A stretch of 64,000 bases of DNA from Lachnospiraceae bacterium (GCA_024698485.1 JAILRC010000016.1:1-64000); one strand, 5' to 3'; positions 16,638 through 25,730 are shown, counted from the stretch's first letter. Numbers and translations are program-made. Notes: generated by a model from the letters alone, not told the origin.

Positions 16638-16957
16638 TTCCCCTCCTCCACAATGGCAGCCGCGATCTTTGTGAGCTCCGTCAGTCTTTGCAGCTCTTTT
16701 TCCGCTATGGCCTTTCCTTCCGGTGTGATGCAGTACTCCTTGGTCCTTCCGCCACTGTCGCCGTAAGGACCGATCCATCCTTTTTCCGTCAGGGTGTTCA
16801 GGGCACCGTAGAGAGAACCTGCTCCCAGCACCAGTCTGCCGCCTGTCTTTTCTTCTATGAACTGCATTATGGCATATCCGTGTCTCGGGGTGTACAGAGA
16901 CAGCAATATGAAAAATGTAACTTCGGTCAAAGCGCCGCTTTTAACATTGTCCTTCAT
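16634..16957 (-). CDS. PadR family transcriptional regulator
   Basis: 107 residues. Winged helix-turn-helix of the short PadR-s2 type: LTEVTFFILLSLYTPRHGYAIMQFIEE, then LVLGAGSLYGALNTLTEKGWI (ends given), the wing GGRTKEYCITPEGK, and a short dimer helix. PadR proteins are usually autorepressors released by a ligand or stress. The gene overlaps DUF2812 by 4 bases; its promoter overlaps an inverted repeat at 17004-17022. Confidence 0.9.
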   Translation of the reverse strand: MKDNVKSGALTEVTFFILLSLYTPRHGYAIMQFIEEKTGGRLVLGAGSLYGALNTLTEKGWIGPYGDSGGRTKEYCITPEGKAIAEKELQRLTELTKIAAAIVEEGK

Positions 16958-17003
16958 GTTTTTCCTTTCGGGATCGTTTCATTGTTATCGGATACTATCG
17001 TTG

Positions 17004-17047
17004 TATTACGTTTACTGTAATATATCACTAACCGTAACAATTGTCAA
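17004..17047 (-). promoter_or_regulatory. PadR promoter with overlapping inverted repeat
   Basis: Minus strand TTGACA (17047-17042), 17 bases, TATATT (17024-17019). An inverted repeat TATTAC-7-GTAATA at 17004-17022 covers the -10 and start region, a typical place for a PadR operator. Operator role is inferred. Confidence 0.6.
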
Positions 17048-17129
17048 CGGGAAATTCAAGAGAAAATCTGAAAGACGCAATGCGGTATACGGTATGCAGG
17101 AAGGTGGCGATCATAAAGCCGACTTTTGA

Positions 17130-17840
17130 TCATGAGGGAAACATAAAGTTAAAACAGGCATCTTTGAAGGCAGAGCCTTCACCCCTTGCGATGGGGCAAC
17201 AAAACCCCGACAGGGTGATCGCCTCGCCGGTTGTAAACGTCTTCACATGAGCCAGTCCCACGATGTAACTCCTGTGACATTTGAAAAAACTCTTGTCCTT
17301 AAGGAGCTGTTCCTCATAAGTCGAAAATTTGCCCACAGCTTCAACCTCTGTACCGTCGGAGAGATGAAAGATCACGTTTTTACCTTGAGCTTCGGCGCAT
17401 TCGATGACGGAGGGATCCAGGTTTCTGTATCCCATCCTGGTCTTGACCAGAATGTGCTCTTTCTTTGCTTCCGCTTCTTCCGCAAACTTGTCCAGAAGAG
17501 CGCAGAGCTTTTTATGATCCGGAGGCTTGAGAAGATAGCCCGCGGCATTTACTTCATAGGATTCTACGGCGTATTCCGGGGCTGAGGTCAAAAAAACAAG
17601 CTTAATATCCACAGTCCTCTCACGTATGATGCGGGCGGTTTCCATGCCGCTCAGCAAAGGCATCATGATATCGAGAAAAAGAACGTCTGCCCGGTTCTTT
17701 TCAAGGTGATCCAGAAGGGCGTCACCGTTGTCGAATAAAATGATACGGTCGTTTCTTGACCGTTCCTTCATCCATTTTCTAATTTTTTCACTTGTATTCA
17801 GACGGCACGTTTCGTCGTCGTCGCATATTACAATAGTCAT
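17130..17840 (-). CDS. LytTR-family response regulator
   Basis: 236 residues from ATG 17840 (GAAGG upstream); 15 further in-frame codons upstream are judged non-coding because the receiver domain starts at MTIVICDDDE. Receiver domain residues 1-120: acidic DDD at 7-9, phosphorylation site Asp57 in LFLDIMMP, Thr/Ser in LTSAPEYA, Lys in LKPP. Residues ~135-236 are a LytTR DNA-binding domain (HILVKTRMGYRNLDPSVIECAEAQGKN and SFFKCHRSYIVGL, by ends). No sensor kinase is adjacent, so its partner must be elsewhere or the gene is an orphan. The 150 bases after its PadR-side end hold only the PadR promoter. Confidence 0.9.
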   Translation of the reverse strand: MTIVICDDDETCRLNTSEKIRKWMKERSRNDRIILFDNGDALLDHLEKNRADVLFLDIMMPLLSGMETARIIRERTVDIKLVFLTSAPEYAVESYEVNAAGYLLKPPDHKKLCALLDKFAEEAEAKKEHILVKTRMGYRNLDPSVIECAEAQGKNVIFHLSDGTEVEAVGKFSTYEEQLLKDKSFFKCHRSYIVGLAHVKTFTTGEAITLSGFCCPIARGEGSAFKDACFNFMFPS

Positions 17841-17982
17841 TTTCGCAACCTTCGATAAATTGTCTGAGTATTCAAAATATAACACATCTCACTGTTTTTT
17901 ACAAGTTCAGCATTTCATACCAAAAAAATGACGTTTCATGATGTGTTGGCGGATCGGCGGACAAAGGGTGTATCATATGCTT

Positions 17983-18150
17983 GAACACAGCTATCATGTT
18001 TCTGTTTATGCAAGGCGTAGAAACATCTTTCTTGGTACCTGTGGGAAATTCACACAGGACCGCTGTGGGGATGATGAATACTTATATCTTGATTAGGGTC
18101 TCAGAGCAGGCAGCAACTTTCGATATTTTTGAAGGTTGGTGCCTGTTCTT
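17983..18150 (+). ncRNA. Candidate structured RNA before the EAL gene, ending in a terminator
   Basis: In the 443-base gene-free stretch between the LytTR gene and the EAL gene, three hairpins follow each other: ATGTTTCT/AGAAACAT (17996-18026), GGTaCCTGTG/CACAGGACC (18034-18061) and a long hairpin CAGGCAgCAAC...GTTGgTGCCTG (18107-18145) followed by TTCTTT. A weak promoter (TTGGCG ... TGTATCAT, 17946-17976) precedes them. The downstream gene has its own promoter at 18199. I cannot match this to c-di-GMP-I/II, T-box, 6S or other families I know. A small RNA or an orphan leader is possible. Confidence 0.4.
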
Positions 18151-18198
18151 TATGTAAACGGTTACTGTTTGTTATACAATTTTTATTATTTTTTTTAT

Positions 18199-18226
18199 TT
18201 GTGTATAAATTTCTGCGTGGTACAAT
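18199..18226 (+). promoter_or_regulatory. Promoter of the EAL gene
   Basis: TTGTGT (18199-18204), 16 bases, TACAAT (18221-18226) preceded by TGG as an extended -10. It lies after the terminator-like hairpin at 18107-18145 and about 60 bases before the start codon. Confidence 0.5.
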
Positions 18227-18284
18227 CATATTGGACGGAAAGCCGGCAGGGGATCAACAGGCATTTCCGAAAGGGAGGTACCCC

Positions 18285-20177
18285 ATGTGGAGCTTTAGTT
18301 TTGTCGTTCCTACATTGCTTATATTGCTGATCATTCTTTTGTTCTTCTTCTCATTACCCAGACTTTCCATCAAAAGAAACAGATATTTTGTCGAAATGAT
18401 CATTGCTGAGACCGTTACCATCATCAGTGACATTTCTTCAAGTTATGCGGACAACCATTATGAACTTTTTTCCGTAAAGATCCTGTATCTCTTGAATCTG
18501 TTATATTTTGTCGTTTTTTTTACCCGTTCCTTCATTATGTATAAATTTACCGTGGGGATCCTTGGAGTTACCATGGGAGCCTCGAAAGCTGTCAGGTTCA
18601 TCATCAGGATACCTTATTATTTCTGCGTGATGATGAGCGTACTTTCATTTTTTGACGATCTGGTGTTTTATGTTGATGCCACGGGTTATCACGGAGGTAA
18701 ACTGTACAATATCCTTTATTACTGCGCCTTTTTCTATGTGCTGTTGAGCTTTCTTGCGGTATCCCATTTCAGAAAGCGTCTTGCAAGAAGAAGAGAGCGA
18801 TACAGTATGCTCCTTTATAACGCCATCATTATGGCAGGCATAGTGATACGCCTTCTCCTTCCAAGGTATCTTCTTATGGATACTTTTGTGCTCATGGCGG
18901 TGCTTGTGGTCTATCTCGCGTTCGAAAATCCGGAGTACTATCTTGAACTCAGGAGCATAGTTTTTAACAGCCGCGCCCTGAGGGAGTATCTGGAGGAACA
19001 CACCGGCCGGGAAGACTGCCGTTGTCTGGGGATCGTGGTGAGAAAATATCACGAGATGAGAGACATATACGGAGCATCTCGGACGGACGAAGCTCTGAAT
19101 ATGATAGGAAGATATATTGTTCAGCTATGTTCGGGAAAAAAGGTCTTCTATTGCAGAAAAGGACGTTTCATCGTTCTGGGTGACGGAGAAAACAATTACG
19201 GCACCATATGCAGGGATATGATGGAAAGGTTCAGGGAGGCGTGGAAGTCCAGAGACATGGAAATCTATCTTGATGTGAGATTTGCCATCATAGAACTCAG
19301 CGACAAGGTGGGTTCTGCGGACGTGATTCTGAACACCATGGCTAAGGGCCTTGAAGAAGCGGACAGATCCGATTCCGAGATGCCTGTGATGATCACAGAA
19401 AAGGATCTGGTGTCCACCGAAAGAGAGATGAGCATCAAGAGATGCCTTGAAAATGCCATAGATGAGGACGGCATCGAACTGTTCCTGCAGCCCCTGGTGG
19501 ATGCGGAGACAGGGAAGGTCATTGGTGCGGAAGCCCTTTCAAGGTTAAGGGACGGCAATGGAGAACTCATCGCTCCCGGAAGTTTCATCGGCATAGCGGA
19601 AAAGAACGGGCGCATCAACGAACTGGGTGATCAGATGTTTGAAAAGACCTGTCGCTTTATAAAAGACAACGATATCGAGAAGATGGGGATCAAATGGCTG
19701 AATGTCAACCTTTCCCCGATACAGTTCATGCAGAAAGGGCTGGCGGACAGATATGCCGCTGTTACGAAGAAATACGGTATCGATCCCGAAATGATCCATC
19801 TGGAGATCACGGAGGAATCCCTCATCGACGAAACCTTTATGAACAGACAGGTCAAAGCTTTCAACGACAATGGATTCAAATTTGTGCTGGATGATTACGG
19901 TACGGGTTACTCCAATCTGGCAAGACTTAAAAAATGTCCCTTCATAAACGTGAAACTTGACATCAGTCTGGTGCGGGATTACTGCAAACAGCCCGACGAG
20001 ATCCTTCCCATGATGATCGGAGCTTTTAAGAACATGGGCTTCGGCATCACTTCCGAGGGAGTGGAAGACGACGAAATGGCGGCGCTCATGAGGAAGATCG
20101 GCTGTGACTATCTCCAGGGATATTATTATTCAAAGCCCATTCCCGTTGATGAGTTCGTGGAAAGATATTCGCATTGA
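18285..20177 (+). CDS. Membrane protein with degenerate GGDEF and intact EAL domain (c-di-GMP phosphodiesterase)
   Basis: 630 residues from ATG 18285, chosen for the GGGAGGT site 5 bases upstream; the frame is open 52 codons further but has no ribosome site. Residues ~1-215 hold seven or so membrane helices. A GGDEF-like domain follows but its signature is lost: RKGRFIVL stands where GGDEF should be, so no cyclase activity is expected. The EAL domain (~390-630) is complete: EALSRL from Glu416, NLSP, LEITEESL, DDYGTGYSN, VKLD, EGVE and QGYYYSKP, as required for cleaving cyclic di-GMP. Probably a membrane sensor lowering c-di-GMP. Confidence 0.9.
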   Translation: MWSFSFVVPTLLILLIILLFFFSLPRLSIKRNRYFVEMIIAETVTIISDISSSYADNHYELFSVKILYLLNLLYFVVFFTRSFIMYKFTVGILGVTMGASKAVRFIIRIPYYFCVMMSVLSFFDDLVFYVDATGYHGGKLYNILYYCAFFYVLLSFLAVSHFRKRLARRRERYSMLLYNAIIMAGIVIRLLLPRYLLMDTFVLMAVLVVYLAFENPEYYLELRSIVFNSRALREYLEEHTGREDCRCLGIVVRKYHEMRDIYGASRTDEALNMIGRYIVQLCSGKKVFYCRKGRFIVLGDGENNYGTICRDMMERFREAWKSRDMEIYLDVRFAIIELSDKVGSADVILNTMAKGLEEADRSDSEMPVMITEKDLVSTEREMSIKRCLENAIDEDGIELFLQPLVDAETGKVIGAEALSRLRDGNGELIAPGSFIGIAEKNGRINELGDQMFEKTCRFIKDNDIEKMGIKWLNVNLSPIQFMQKGLADRYAAVTKKYGIDPEMIHLEITEESLIDETFMNRQVKAFNDNGFKFVLDDYGTGYSNLARLKKCPFINVKLDISLVRDYCKQPDEILPMMIGAFKNMGFGITSEGVEDDEMAALMRKIGCDYLQGYYYSKPIPVDEFVERYSH

Positions 20178-20192
20178 TACAGTGTTTTCAGG

Positions 20193-20232
20193 CATCCCGA
20201 GAGGGCAGATCCTCCCGGGATGTTTTTATTTT
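20193..20232 (+). terminator. Terminator after the EAL gene
   Basis: CATCCCGaGAGG, loop GCAGAT, CCTCcCGGGATG, then TTTTTATTTT. It begins 16 bases after the stop codon. Confidence 0.85.
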
Positions 20233-20347
20233 CAACGGATATGCTATACTTAATGATTGTTTAATATTTTCCGATGTATCCTATGTATGAAAGTTAAACA
20301 CGATCATACGCCGGGCGGATCCCCCGGCCCGGAAAGAGAGGAATCAC

Positions 20348-22720
20348 ATGTTTTTCAGAATGCTAAAAAAAGATCTTAAGAGAAAGAAAGCCATGAATAT
20401 TGTTTTGCTGGTGTTCATACTTCTTTCCGCCATGTTTGCCTCGGGCAGCATGAACAATATGATCTCTGTCTACGGCGGTATCGATCATTTCTTCGATAAA
20501 GCCGGCATGTCGGATTTCATCATGATCATGCGTTACGAAAACGGGGAAAACAAAGCGGATGAGGTGATGAATTCAGCATCTTCCGTAAAGGATTTCAAAA
20601 AAGAGGAAGTTATCTACTATTCCTCCGCAAACCTCCTGAAGGACGGGGAGAAATACACCAATTTCGAGAATCCCGGCCTCATAGTTTCGGTTTCCGGAGC
20701 GAAACTCAACTATTACAACAGAAAAGACGAACCGATCGAGGAAGTGCCCAAGGGTCATGTTTATATCGGAGGCTGCCTTGCAGATCCTGGGAAGACCAAG
20801 ATCGGGGACACGGTGAACATTGAATTTGAAGGCATATCCCTTCCTGTGGTCATCGACGGATACTTAAAGGATGCCCTTATGGGTTCCCAGTTCTTGGGAA
20901 ATCCCCGAATGCTCATGAATGACGAGGACATGGAGATCCTTCTCCAAAACGAAAACGTGGTCGCAAACTCCACGGGAGCGGTCTACTACGTTTACACCGA
21001 CGATCTCAAGGGGGTAAAAGCCGACCTTACCAAGGTGGGAAATGTAATGTTCGCCAAGGAAAAAGCCGTGATCAAGATGGCCTATATGATCGATATGCTG
21101 GTGGCAGGTCTCATGCTGGTGGTAAGCATATGCCTGATCCTCATAGCCTTCACAATGCTGGCCTTCACCATCCGCTTCACCCTTGAGGAAGACTTCAGGG
21201 AGATCGGCGTCATGAAGGCCGTGGGTCTCAAAGACCGGTCCATCAGGATGATGTATATGGTGAAGTACCTGGGCATATCCGTTGCAGGCGCTGCCATAGG
21301 ATATGTCTGCAGTGTGCCTTTCGGAGATCTGATGCTGCAGAGCGTCACCGAAAGGATCTTCGTGGGAAACGACAACCGTGCCTTCGTGGGTATATTAAGC
21401 GCCCTGGCAGTGGTATTTGTCACTCTTGCTTTTTGCTACTCCTGCACCAAGAGGATCAGGAAGATGTCACCCATAGATGCGGTTCACAGCGGCGAGACGG
21501 GAGAGAGATATCACAAAAGATCTGCCCTGAGACTTTGCGGAAGCAAGCTGGGATGCGATCTTTTCCTTGCTGCCAACGATGTTTTAAGTAAACCCAGACA
21601 ATATGTCAGCATGACGGTGACCTTCACCCTTTGCCTGCTGCTCATCACCATGCTGGCCACAGCTTCCAACACCCTGACCAGTGAAAAGCTTCTTTTCCTT
21701 TTCGGAACCACGGAGAGCGATGTTTATTATTCCTCTTCGGAAAAGATCATGGCTCTTATGGGAAGTACGGATGAACATGAACAGGAAAAGCAGTTTGAAG
21801 AGATAGAAAAGATCCTTGCGGACAACGGTATGCCCGGCAAGGTGCATCAGGAGCTGCTCTATCAGCTGCCCGTGACCTTTAAGGACACAAAGATCCAGGT
21901 GCAGATGCAGCAATGTACCGATACAAAGACCACGGATTATGTTTACAGCGAAGGCGTGGCTCCCATCTACCCCAACGAGGTGGCTTTCACTCCCCAGATC
22001 CTTGACAGCCTCGGAGCAAAGATCGGCGACAAGGTGAAGATACTTGTGGAGGGTGAAGAAAAGGAGTTCCTGGTTACCGCAACTTTCGTTTCCTTTAACC
22101 AGATGGGAGAGGCGGGCCGTTTCCACGAAGGTCTGGAGCTGATCCCCAATCATGCTTCCGCGGCCTTTTCCTTCCAGATAGATTTTGACGACGACCCGGA
22201 TAAAGCGGAAACAGAAAAAAGGATCGAAAGACTTAAAGAGATCTTCGGTACGGAAAAGATCTACGACGTGTCGGGTTTTGTGGACACTTCCACGAACTCC
22301 TCACGGGCCATCGGAACAGCCAAGGATCTGGTGCTCCTTATTGCGGTCATCATTGCGGGACTCATCACCGTTCTCATGGAAAGATCCTTCCTGAGCAGGG
22401 AGGCTTCCGAGATAGCACTGATGAAGGCCATAGGTTTCAAAAACAGTTCCGTTTCCGCACAGCACACGTTACGCTTCCTTGTGGTAGCCGTGATCTCGGG
22501 ATTATGCGCGCTGATCCTTAACTATCCCGCCACCAAGCTGGTGTGCGACAGGATCTTCGGAACTATGGGTGCCATAAAGGGCATATCTTATGACATCCGC
22601 CCGGTGGAACTCTTTGCGGTGTACCCCGCGATACTTATTGCAGCCGTGTGTCTCACTTCGTTCCTGACTTCTCTCTATGCAAGAACGATAAATACGGATT
22701 CCATGGGTAATATTGAGTAA
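20348..22720 (+). CDS. FtsX-like ABC transporter permease
   Basis: 790 residues. Layout: membrane helix ~18-38, an outer domain ~40-235, three helices ~245-370, a helix ~430-450, a second outer domain ~455-655, and three helices ~660-780. This is the duplicated FtsX/MacB-like permease plan with both FtsX blocks (FREIGVMKAVGLKDRSIR and ASEIALMKAIGFKNSS). A matching ATPase follows after 20 bases, then a response regulator and histidine kinase, so it most likely belongs to a peptide-antibiotic sensing/export or lipoprotein-handling system. Start has GAGAGGA upstream. Larger than BceB-type permeases (about 650). Confidence 0.9.
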   Translation: MFFRMLKKDLKRKKAMNIVLLVFILLSAMFASGSMNNMISVYGGIDHFFDKAGMSDFIMIMRYENGENKADEVMNSASSVKDFKKEEVIYYSSANLLKDGEKYTNFENPGLIVSVSGAKLNYYNRKDEPIEEVPKGHVYIGGCLADPGKTKIGDTVNIEFEGISLPVVIDGYLKDALMGSQFLGNPRMLMNDEDMEILLQNENVVANSTGAVYYVYTDDLKGVKADLTKVGNVMFAKEKAVIKMAYMIDMLVAGLMLVVSICLILIAFTMLAFTIRFTLEEDFREIGVMKAVGLKDRSIRMMYMVKYLGISVAGAAIGYVCSVPFGDLMLQSVTERIFVGNDNRAFVGILSALAVVFVTLAFCYSCTKRIRKMSPIDAVHSGETGERYHKRSALRLCGSKLGCDLFLAANDVLSKPRQYVSMTVTFTLCLLLITMLATASNTLTSEKLLFLFGTTESDVYYSSSEKIMALMGSTDEHEQEKQFEEIEKILADNGMPGKVHQELLYQLPVTFKDTKIQVQMQQCTDTKTTDYVYSEGVAPIYPNEVAFTPQILDSLGAKIGDKVKILVEGEEKEFLVTATFVSFNQMGEAGRFHEGLELIPNHASAAFSFQIDFDDDPDKAETEKRIERLKEIFGTEKIYDVSGFVDTSTNSSRAIGTAKDLVLLIAVIIAGLITVLMERSFLSREASEIALMKAIGFKNSSVSAQHTLRFLVVAVISGLCALILNYPATKLVCDRIFGTMGAIKGISYDIRPVELFAVYPAILIAAVCLTSFLTSLYARTINTDSMGNIE

Positions 22721-22740
22721 AGGTTGAGAAAGGAAATGAT

Positions 22741-23508
22741 ATGAGCGTAGTAATAGATGTAAAAGATCTTTGTAAGACATATGTGGTAAACAAGAAACAG
22801 AACAACGTGCTTAAAAATGTGAATTTCGCCGTTGAAGAGGGTGAGATGGTGGCTGTCATGGGCCCTTCGGGATCCGGCAAATCCACACTGCTCTACACGG
22901 TTTCGGGCATGGACAGGATGACTGCGGGCGAAGTGCATTTTAACGGGCATAACCTGTCCGAGCTCAACGAAAACGAAATGGCTGAGCTCCGACTCAACGA
23001 GATGGGATTCATCTTCCAGCAGATGTATATGATGAAAAATCTTTCCATACTTGATAATATCATCCTTCCCGGTGTAAAATCCAAGAAGAAGGACATGAGC
23101 CGCAAAGAAGTGGAAGAAAAGGGCAGGATGCTCATGAAAAAACTGGGCATAGAAGAAACAGCCAACAATGACATTAACGAGGTTTCAGGCGGTCAGCTCC
23201 AGCGTGCATGCATATGCAGGAGCATGATCAACAATCCCAGGGTGATCTTTGCGGATGAACCCACAGGTGCCCTGAACCGCACTTCTTCGGAAGAAGTGAT
23301 GGAAGAACTGGTAAAACTGAACCGTGAGGGCACCACCGTCATGCTGGTGACCCACGACGTAAAAGTTGCGGCAAAGTGCTCCAGAGTGCTTTACATCGTT
23401 GACGGAAACATCAAGGGTGAAAACAGACTGGGGATCTTCGGAAAGGAAACCGAACTCAGAGAAAGGGAAAGAACCTTAAGCAGCTGGCTTATGGAGATGG
23501 GCTGGTAA
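22741..23508 (+). CDS. ABC transporter ATP-binding protein (LolD/MacB-type)
   Basis: 255 residues. Walker A GPSGSGKST, Q-loop IFQQMYMMKNLS, signature VSGGQLQRACICRSM, Walker B VIFADEPTGALN, H-loop LVTHDVKVA, all intact. The ADEPTGALN Walker B end is typical of MacB/LolD/BceA ATPases that drive FtsX-like permeases by mechanotransmission. Follows the permease gene after 20 bases with GAGAAAGGA before ATG; 17 bases before the response regulator. Confidence 0.92.
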   Translation: MSVVIDVKDLCKTYVVNKKQNNVLKNVNFAVEEGEMVAVMGPSGSGKSTLLYTVSGMDRMTAGEVHFNGHNLSELNENEMAELRLNEMGFIFQQMYMMKNLSILDNIILPGVKSKKKDMSRKEVEEKGRMLMKKLGIEETANNDINEVSGGQLQRACICRSMINNPRVIFADEPTGALNRTSSEEVMEELVKLNREGTTVMLVTHDVKVAAKCSRVLYIVDGNIKGENRLGIFGKETELRERERTLSSWLMEMGW

Positions 23509-23525
23509 CATCCTCGGAGGATAAA

Positions 23526-24188
23526 ATGACGGACATACTCATCGTTGAAGACAATAAGGAACTCAGCGGAATGCTGGCGGATTTCCTCATGGCTGAGGAT
23601 TACACAGTTTCCGTGGCGGAGAACGGGGAGAAGGCGCTGAAACTCTATGAAATGTACGGAGCGAGGCTCCTGATCCTGGACATCATGCTTCCGGGAGTTG
23701 ACGGTATGCACATTTTAAGCAGAGTGCGTGAACAGTCCAACACCCCTGTCCTCATGGTGAGTGCCAAGGTGGGAAAGGATGATAAGCTTCGGGCCATAGT
23801 CTCCGGCGCCGATGATTACATCGAAAAACCCTACGACATCGACATCCTTATGGCCAAGATCAAGGGCATATTCAAACGGAGGCTGGCCACGGAAAACTTT
23901 TCCGACGGAAACATCACCCTGGACACGGTCCATGAAAAGATCCTGGTGGACGGGAAGGAGATCGATGCCACTTCCAAGGAATTCGAACTCCTGAAGCTTT
24001 TCATGGAAAACAAGGGGCACACTTTACTGAAGCAGTACATCTTTGACACCGTCTGGGGCGCGGACAGTGAGTCGGAACAGCAGACACTGACGGTACACAT
24101 AAAGTGGCTCAGGGAAAAGATAGAAAAGGATCCCAAGAATCCTCAAAAGATCATTACGGTCTGGGGAAAAGGATACAGGTATGAATGA
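23526..24188 (+). CDS. OmpR/PhoB-family response regulator
   Basis: 220 residues. Receiver domain with ED pair at 8-9, phospho-acceptor Asp52 in LILDIMLPG, Ser in MVSAKV and Lys in EKPYD; C-terminal winged helix (ATSKEFELLKLFMENKGHTL, then VHIKWLREKIEKDP and VWGKGYRYE). Encoded directly before its kinase with no gap and after the ABC genes, so it probably controls the transporter operon. GGAGGA lies 8 bases before the start. Confidence 0.95.
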   Translation: MTDILIVEDNKELSGMLADFLMAEDYTVSVAENGEKALKLYEMYGARLLILDIMLPGVDGMHILSRVREQSNTPVLMVSAKVGKDDKLRAIVSGADDYIEKPYDIDILMAKIKGIFKRRLATENFSDGNITLDTVHEKILVDGKEIDATSKEFELLKLFMENKGHTLLKQYIFDTVWGADSESEQQTLTVHIKWLREKIEKDPKNPQKIITVWGKGYRYE

Positions 24189-25463
24189 TTGAAAAGTGAC
24201 AACGGTATAAAAAGAGCATATGCAAGGCTTTGCGGGCTCATAGCCGTGATTCTGCTGCTGATGATATCAACAGCAGAATTTGTCATGCTGGGGAGCAAGC
24301 ATGACGCAAACTACCTTTACAGGATAGAATTGAACAGGGTGGAGAACGAGATCGCGGCAAAGGGGGACGGATATGCCTTCGATCCTTCGGCCTACGGAAC
24401 GGTCACGGCAGTGACTGTGGGGGCGGAAGAGGGAAGCGACTTGGACGAAGAGTTCCTTAAGACGGAGGAACACTGTGTGGTCAGACTCATAAACGGAAGA
24501 TATTATCGCATCGATTACAGACAGGACCTGTCGGATGAAAGAAGGGAGATCTTCCTTCGAGTCAACATATGTTTCGGAGCGGTGGCATTGACCCTGGCAT
24601 TTATTCTGATCTTTCTGTATTTTTCTGTCATCAGGAATTTCGTCCGCCTTTCGGATTACCCCGAAGAACTGGCAAAGGGCCACATGGTTCCTCCTCTGCC
24701 TCAGAGCGGAGCTGGATTTTTCGGGAGATTTCTCTGGGGACTGGATGTGCTTAGGGAAAAACTGGAGGATGAAAAGAAAAAGAACTATGAACTTCAAAAG
24801 GAGAGGAATGTTTTCCTGCTCTCTCTTTCCCATGACATAAAGACTCCCCTTTCCGCCATAAAACTCTATGCTGCTTCTTTAAAGAAGAAACTCTATAAAG
24901 ATGAGGACAAGACCGTGGAGATCGCCGGAAAGATAGACCATAACGCCAATGAGATCGAAGCCTATGTTTCGAAGATCATTTCCGCATCCGGTGACGATTT
25001 CCTGAATTTCTCGGTAAACCCGGGAGAATTTTACCTTAAGGATGTCATTGAATATATAAGGAACTATTATGCGGAAAAACTCTCCGACGTGGGGACGGAA
25101 CTCTGCATAGGAGAGTACTCGGACGTGCTTCTTTCCGGAGACAGGGAGAGGTTCATAGAGGTTCTTCAGAACATATTTGAAAATGCGGTCAAATACGGAG
25201 ACGGACGCAGGATCTCCGTAGAATTCCGCGAAGAAGAGGATTGCAGGCTCATTACGGTTTCCAACACCGGCTGCACTCTTTCCGAAGATGAGACGGAACA
25301 CATCTTTGAAAGCTTTTTCAGAGGCTCCAATGCGGGAAACAAGAGCGGCAGCGGTCTGGGACTTTTTATATGTAAGAAGCTCATGAACCTTATGCATGGA
25401 GAGATCTTTGCGGAAAGGGACGGAGACCTGATGAAGATCACTCTGGTCTGCCCGAGAAGATGA
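24189..25463 (+). CDS. Sensor histidine kinase
   Basis: 424 residues if the TTG at 24189, directly after the regulator's stop, is the start; no ATG or GTG is usable nearby (ATG at 24185 reads into a stop after four codons). Helix ~12-34, outer domain ~35-120, helix ~121-145, a HAMP-like linker, then the kinase: H-box LSLSHDIKTPLSAIK with His215, N-box NIFENAVKYGD, and GSGLGLFICKKL. The outer domain of about 85 residues is larger than in the minimal BceS-type kinases, so it may sense a ligand itself. Cognate to the regulator before it. Confidence 0.9.
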   Translation: MKSDNGIKRAYARLCGLIAVILLLMISTAEFVMLGSKHDANYLYRIELNRVENEIAAKGDGYAFDPSAYGTVTAVTVGAEEGSDLDEEFLKTEEHCVVRLINGRYYRIDYRQDLSDERREIFLRVNICFGAVALTLAFILIFLYFSVIRNFVRLSDYPEELAKGHMVPPLPQSGAGFFGRFLWGLDVLREKLEDEKKKNYELQKERNVFLLSLSHDIKTPLSAIKLYAASLKKKLYKDEDKTVEIAGKIDHNANEIEAYVSKIISASGDDFLNFSVNPGEFYLKDVIEYIRNYYAEKLSDVGTELCIGEYSDVLLSGDRERFIEVLQNIFENAVKYGDGRRISVEFREEEDCRLITVSNTGCTLSEDETEHIFESFFRGSNAGNKSGSGLGLFICKKLMNLMHGEIFAERDGDLMKITLVCPRR

Positions 25464-25496
25464 ATACATATGCAAAAAATTTAGAAAAAGTTGTAT

Positions 25497-25662
25497 TTTT
25501 GCTGTTCGTACACTCTCCATGTCACACATTCGCAATTCGCTATGCTACTTGCTCATGTGAGCATGGAGAGTGATGCTGCTACGCAGAATATGCAAGACGT
25601 TGAAACTCTTTGAAAGCGAGCTTTCAGAGATTCAACATCTTGCATATCTACGAACAGCAAAA
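25497..25662. repeat. Nested palindrome forming a three-way (cruciform) structure
   Basis: An outer perfect 14-base inverted repeat (TTTTGCTGTTCGTA at 25497-25510 with its complement at 25649-25662) encloses two further hairpins: CACTCTCCATG/CATGGAGAGTG (25511-25572, perfect 11 bases, inner TCACA/TGTGA) and a nearly perfect 28-30 base hairpin (25588-25647, arms beginning ATATGCAAGA and ending TCTTGCATAT). It has no coding content. It looks like a MITE-like or REP-like element or a structured RNA. The 9-base TGTATTTTT flanks it on both sides (25492, 25666) but does not abut the right arm, so a target duplication is uncertain. Confidence 0.7.
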
Positions 25663-25687
25663 TTCTGTATTTTTATACATTTTCATG

Positions 25688-25715
25688 TTGACAATGAAAA
25701 AAAATATGATATAGT
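25688..25715 (+). promoter_or_regulatory. Promoter before the amino-acid ABC operon
   Basis: TTGACA (25688-25693), 16 bases, TATAGT (25710-25715); start near 25722. A possible second -10, TATACT, lies at 25781-25786, after the terminator that follows this promoter. Confidence 0.65.
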
Positions 25716-25730
25716 GTTATGCAATCAAAG

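Noticed and set aside
17983-18150. Assignment as a cyclic di-GMP riboswitch
   Set aside because: The GEMM-I core (a GCACAGGGCAAACC-like segment and the tetraloop receptor) is missing, and the gene after it has its own promoter.
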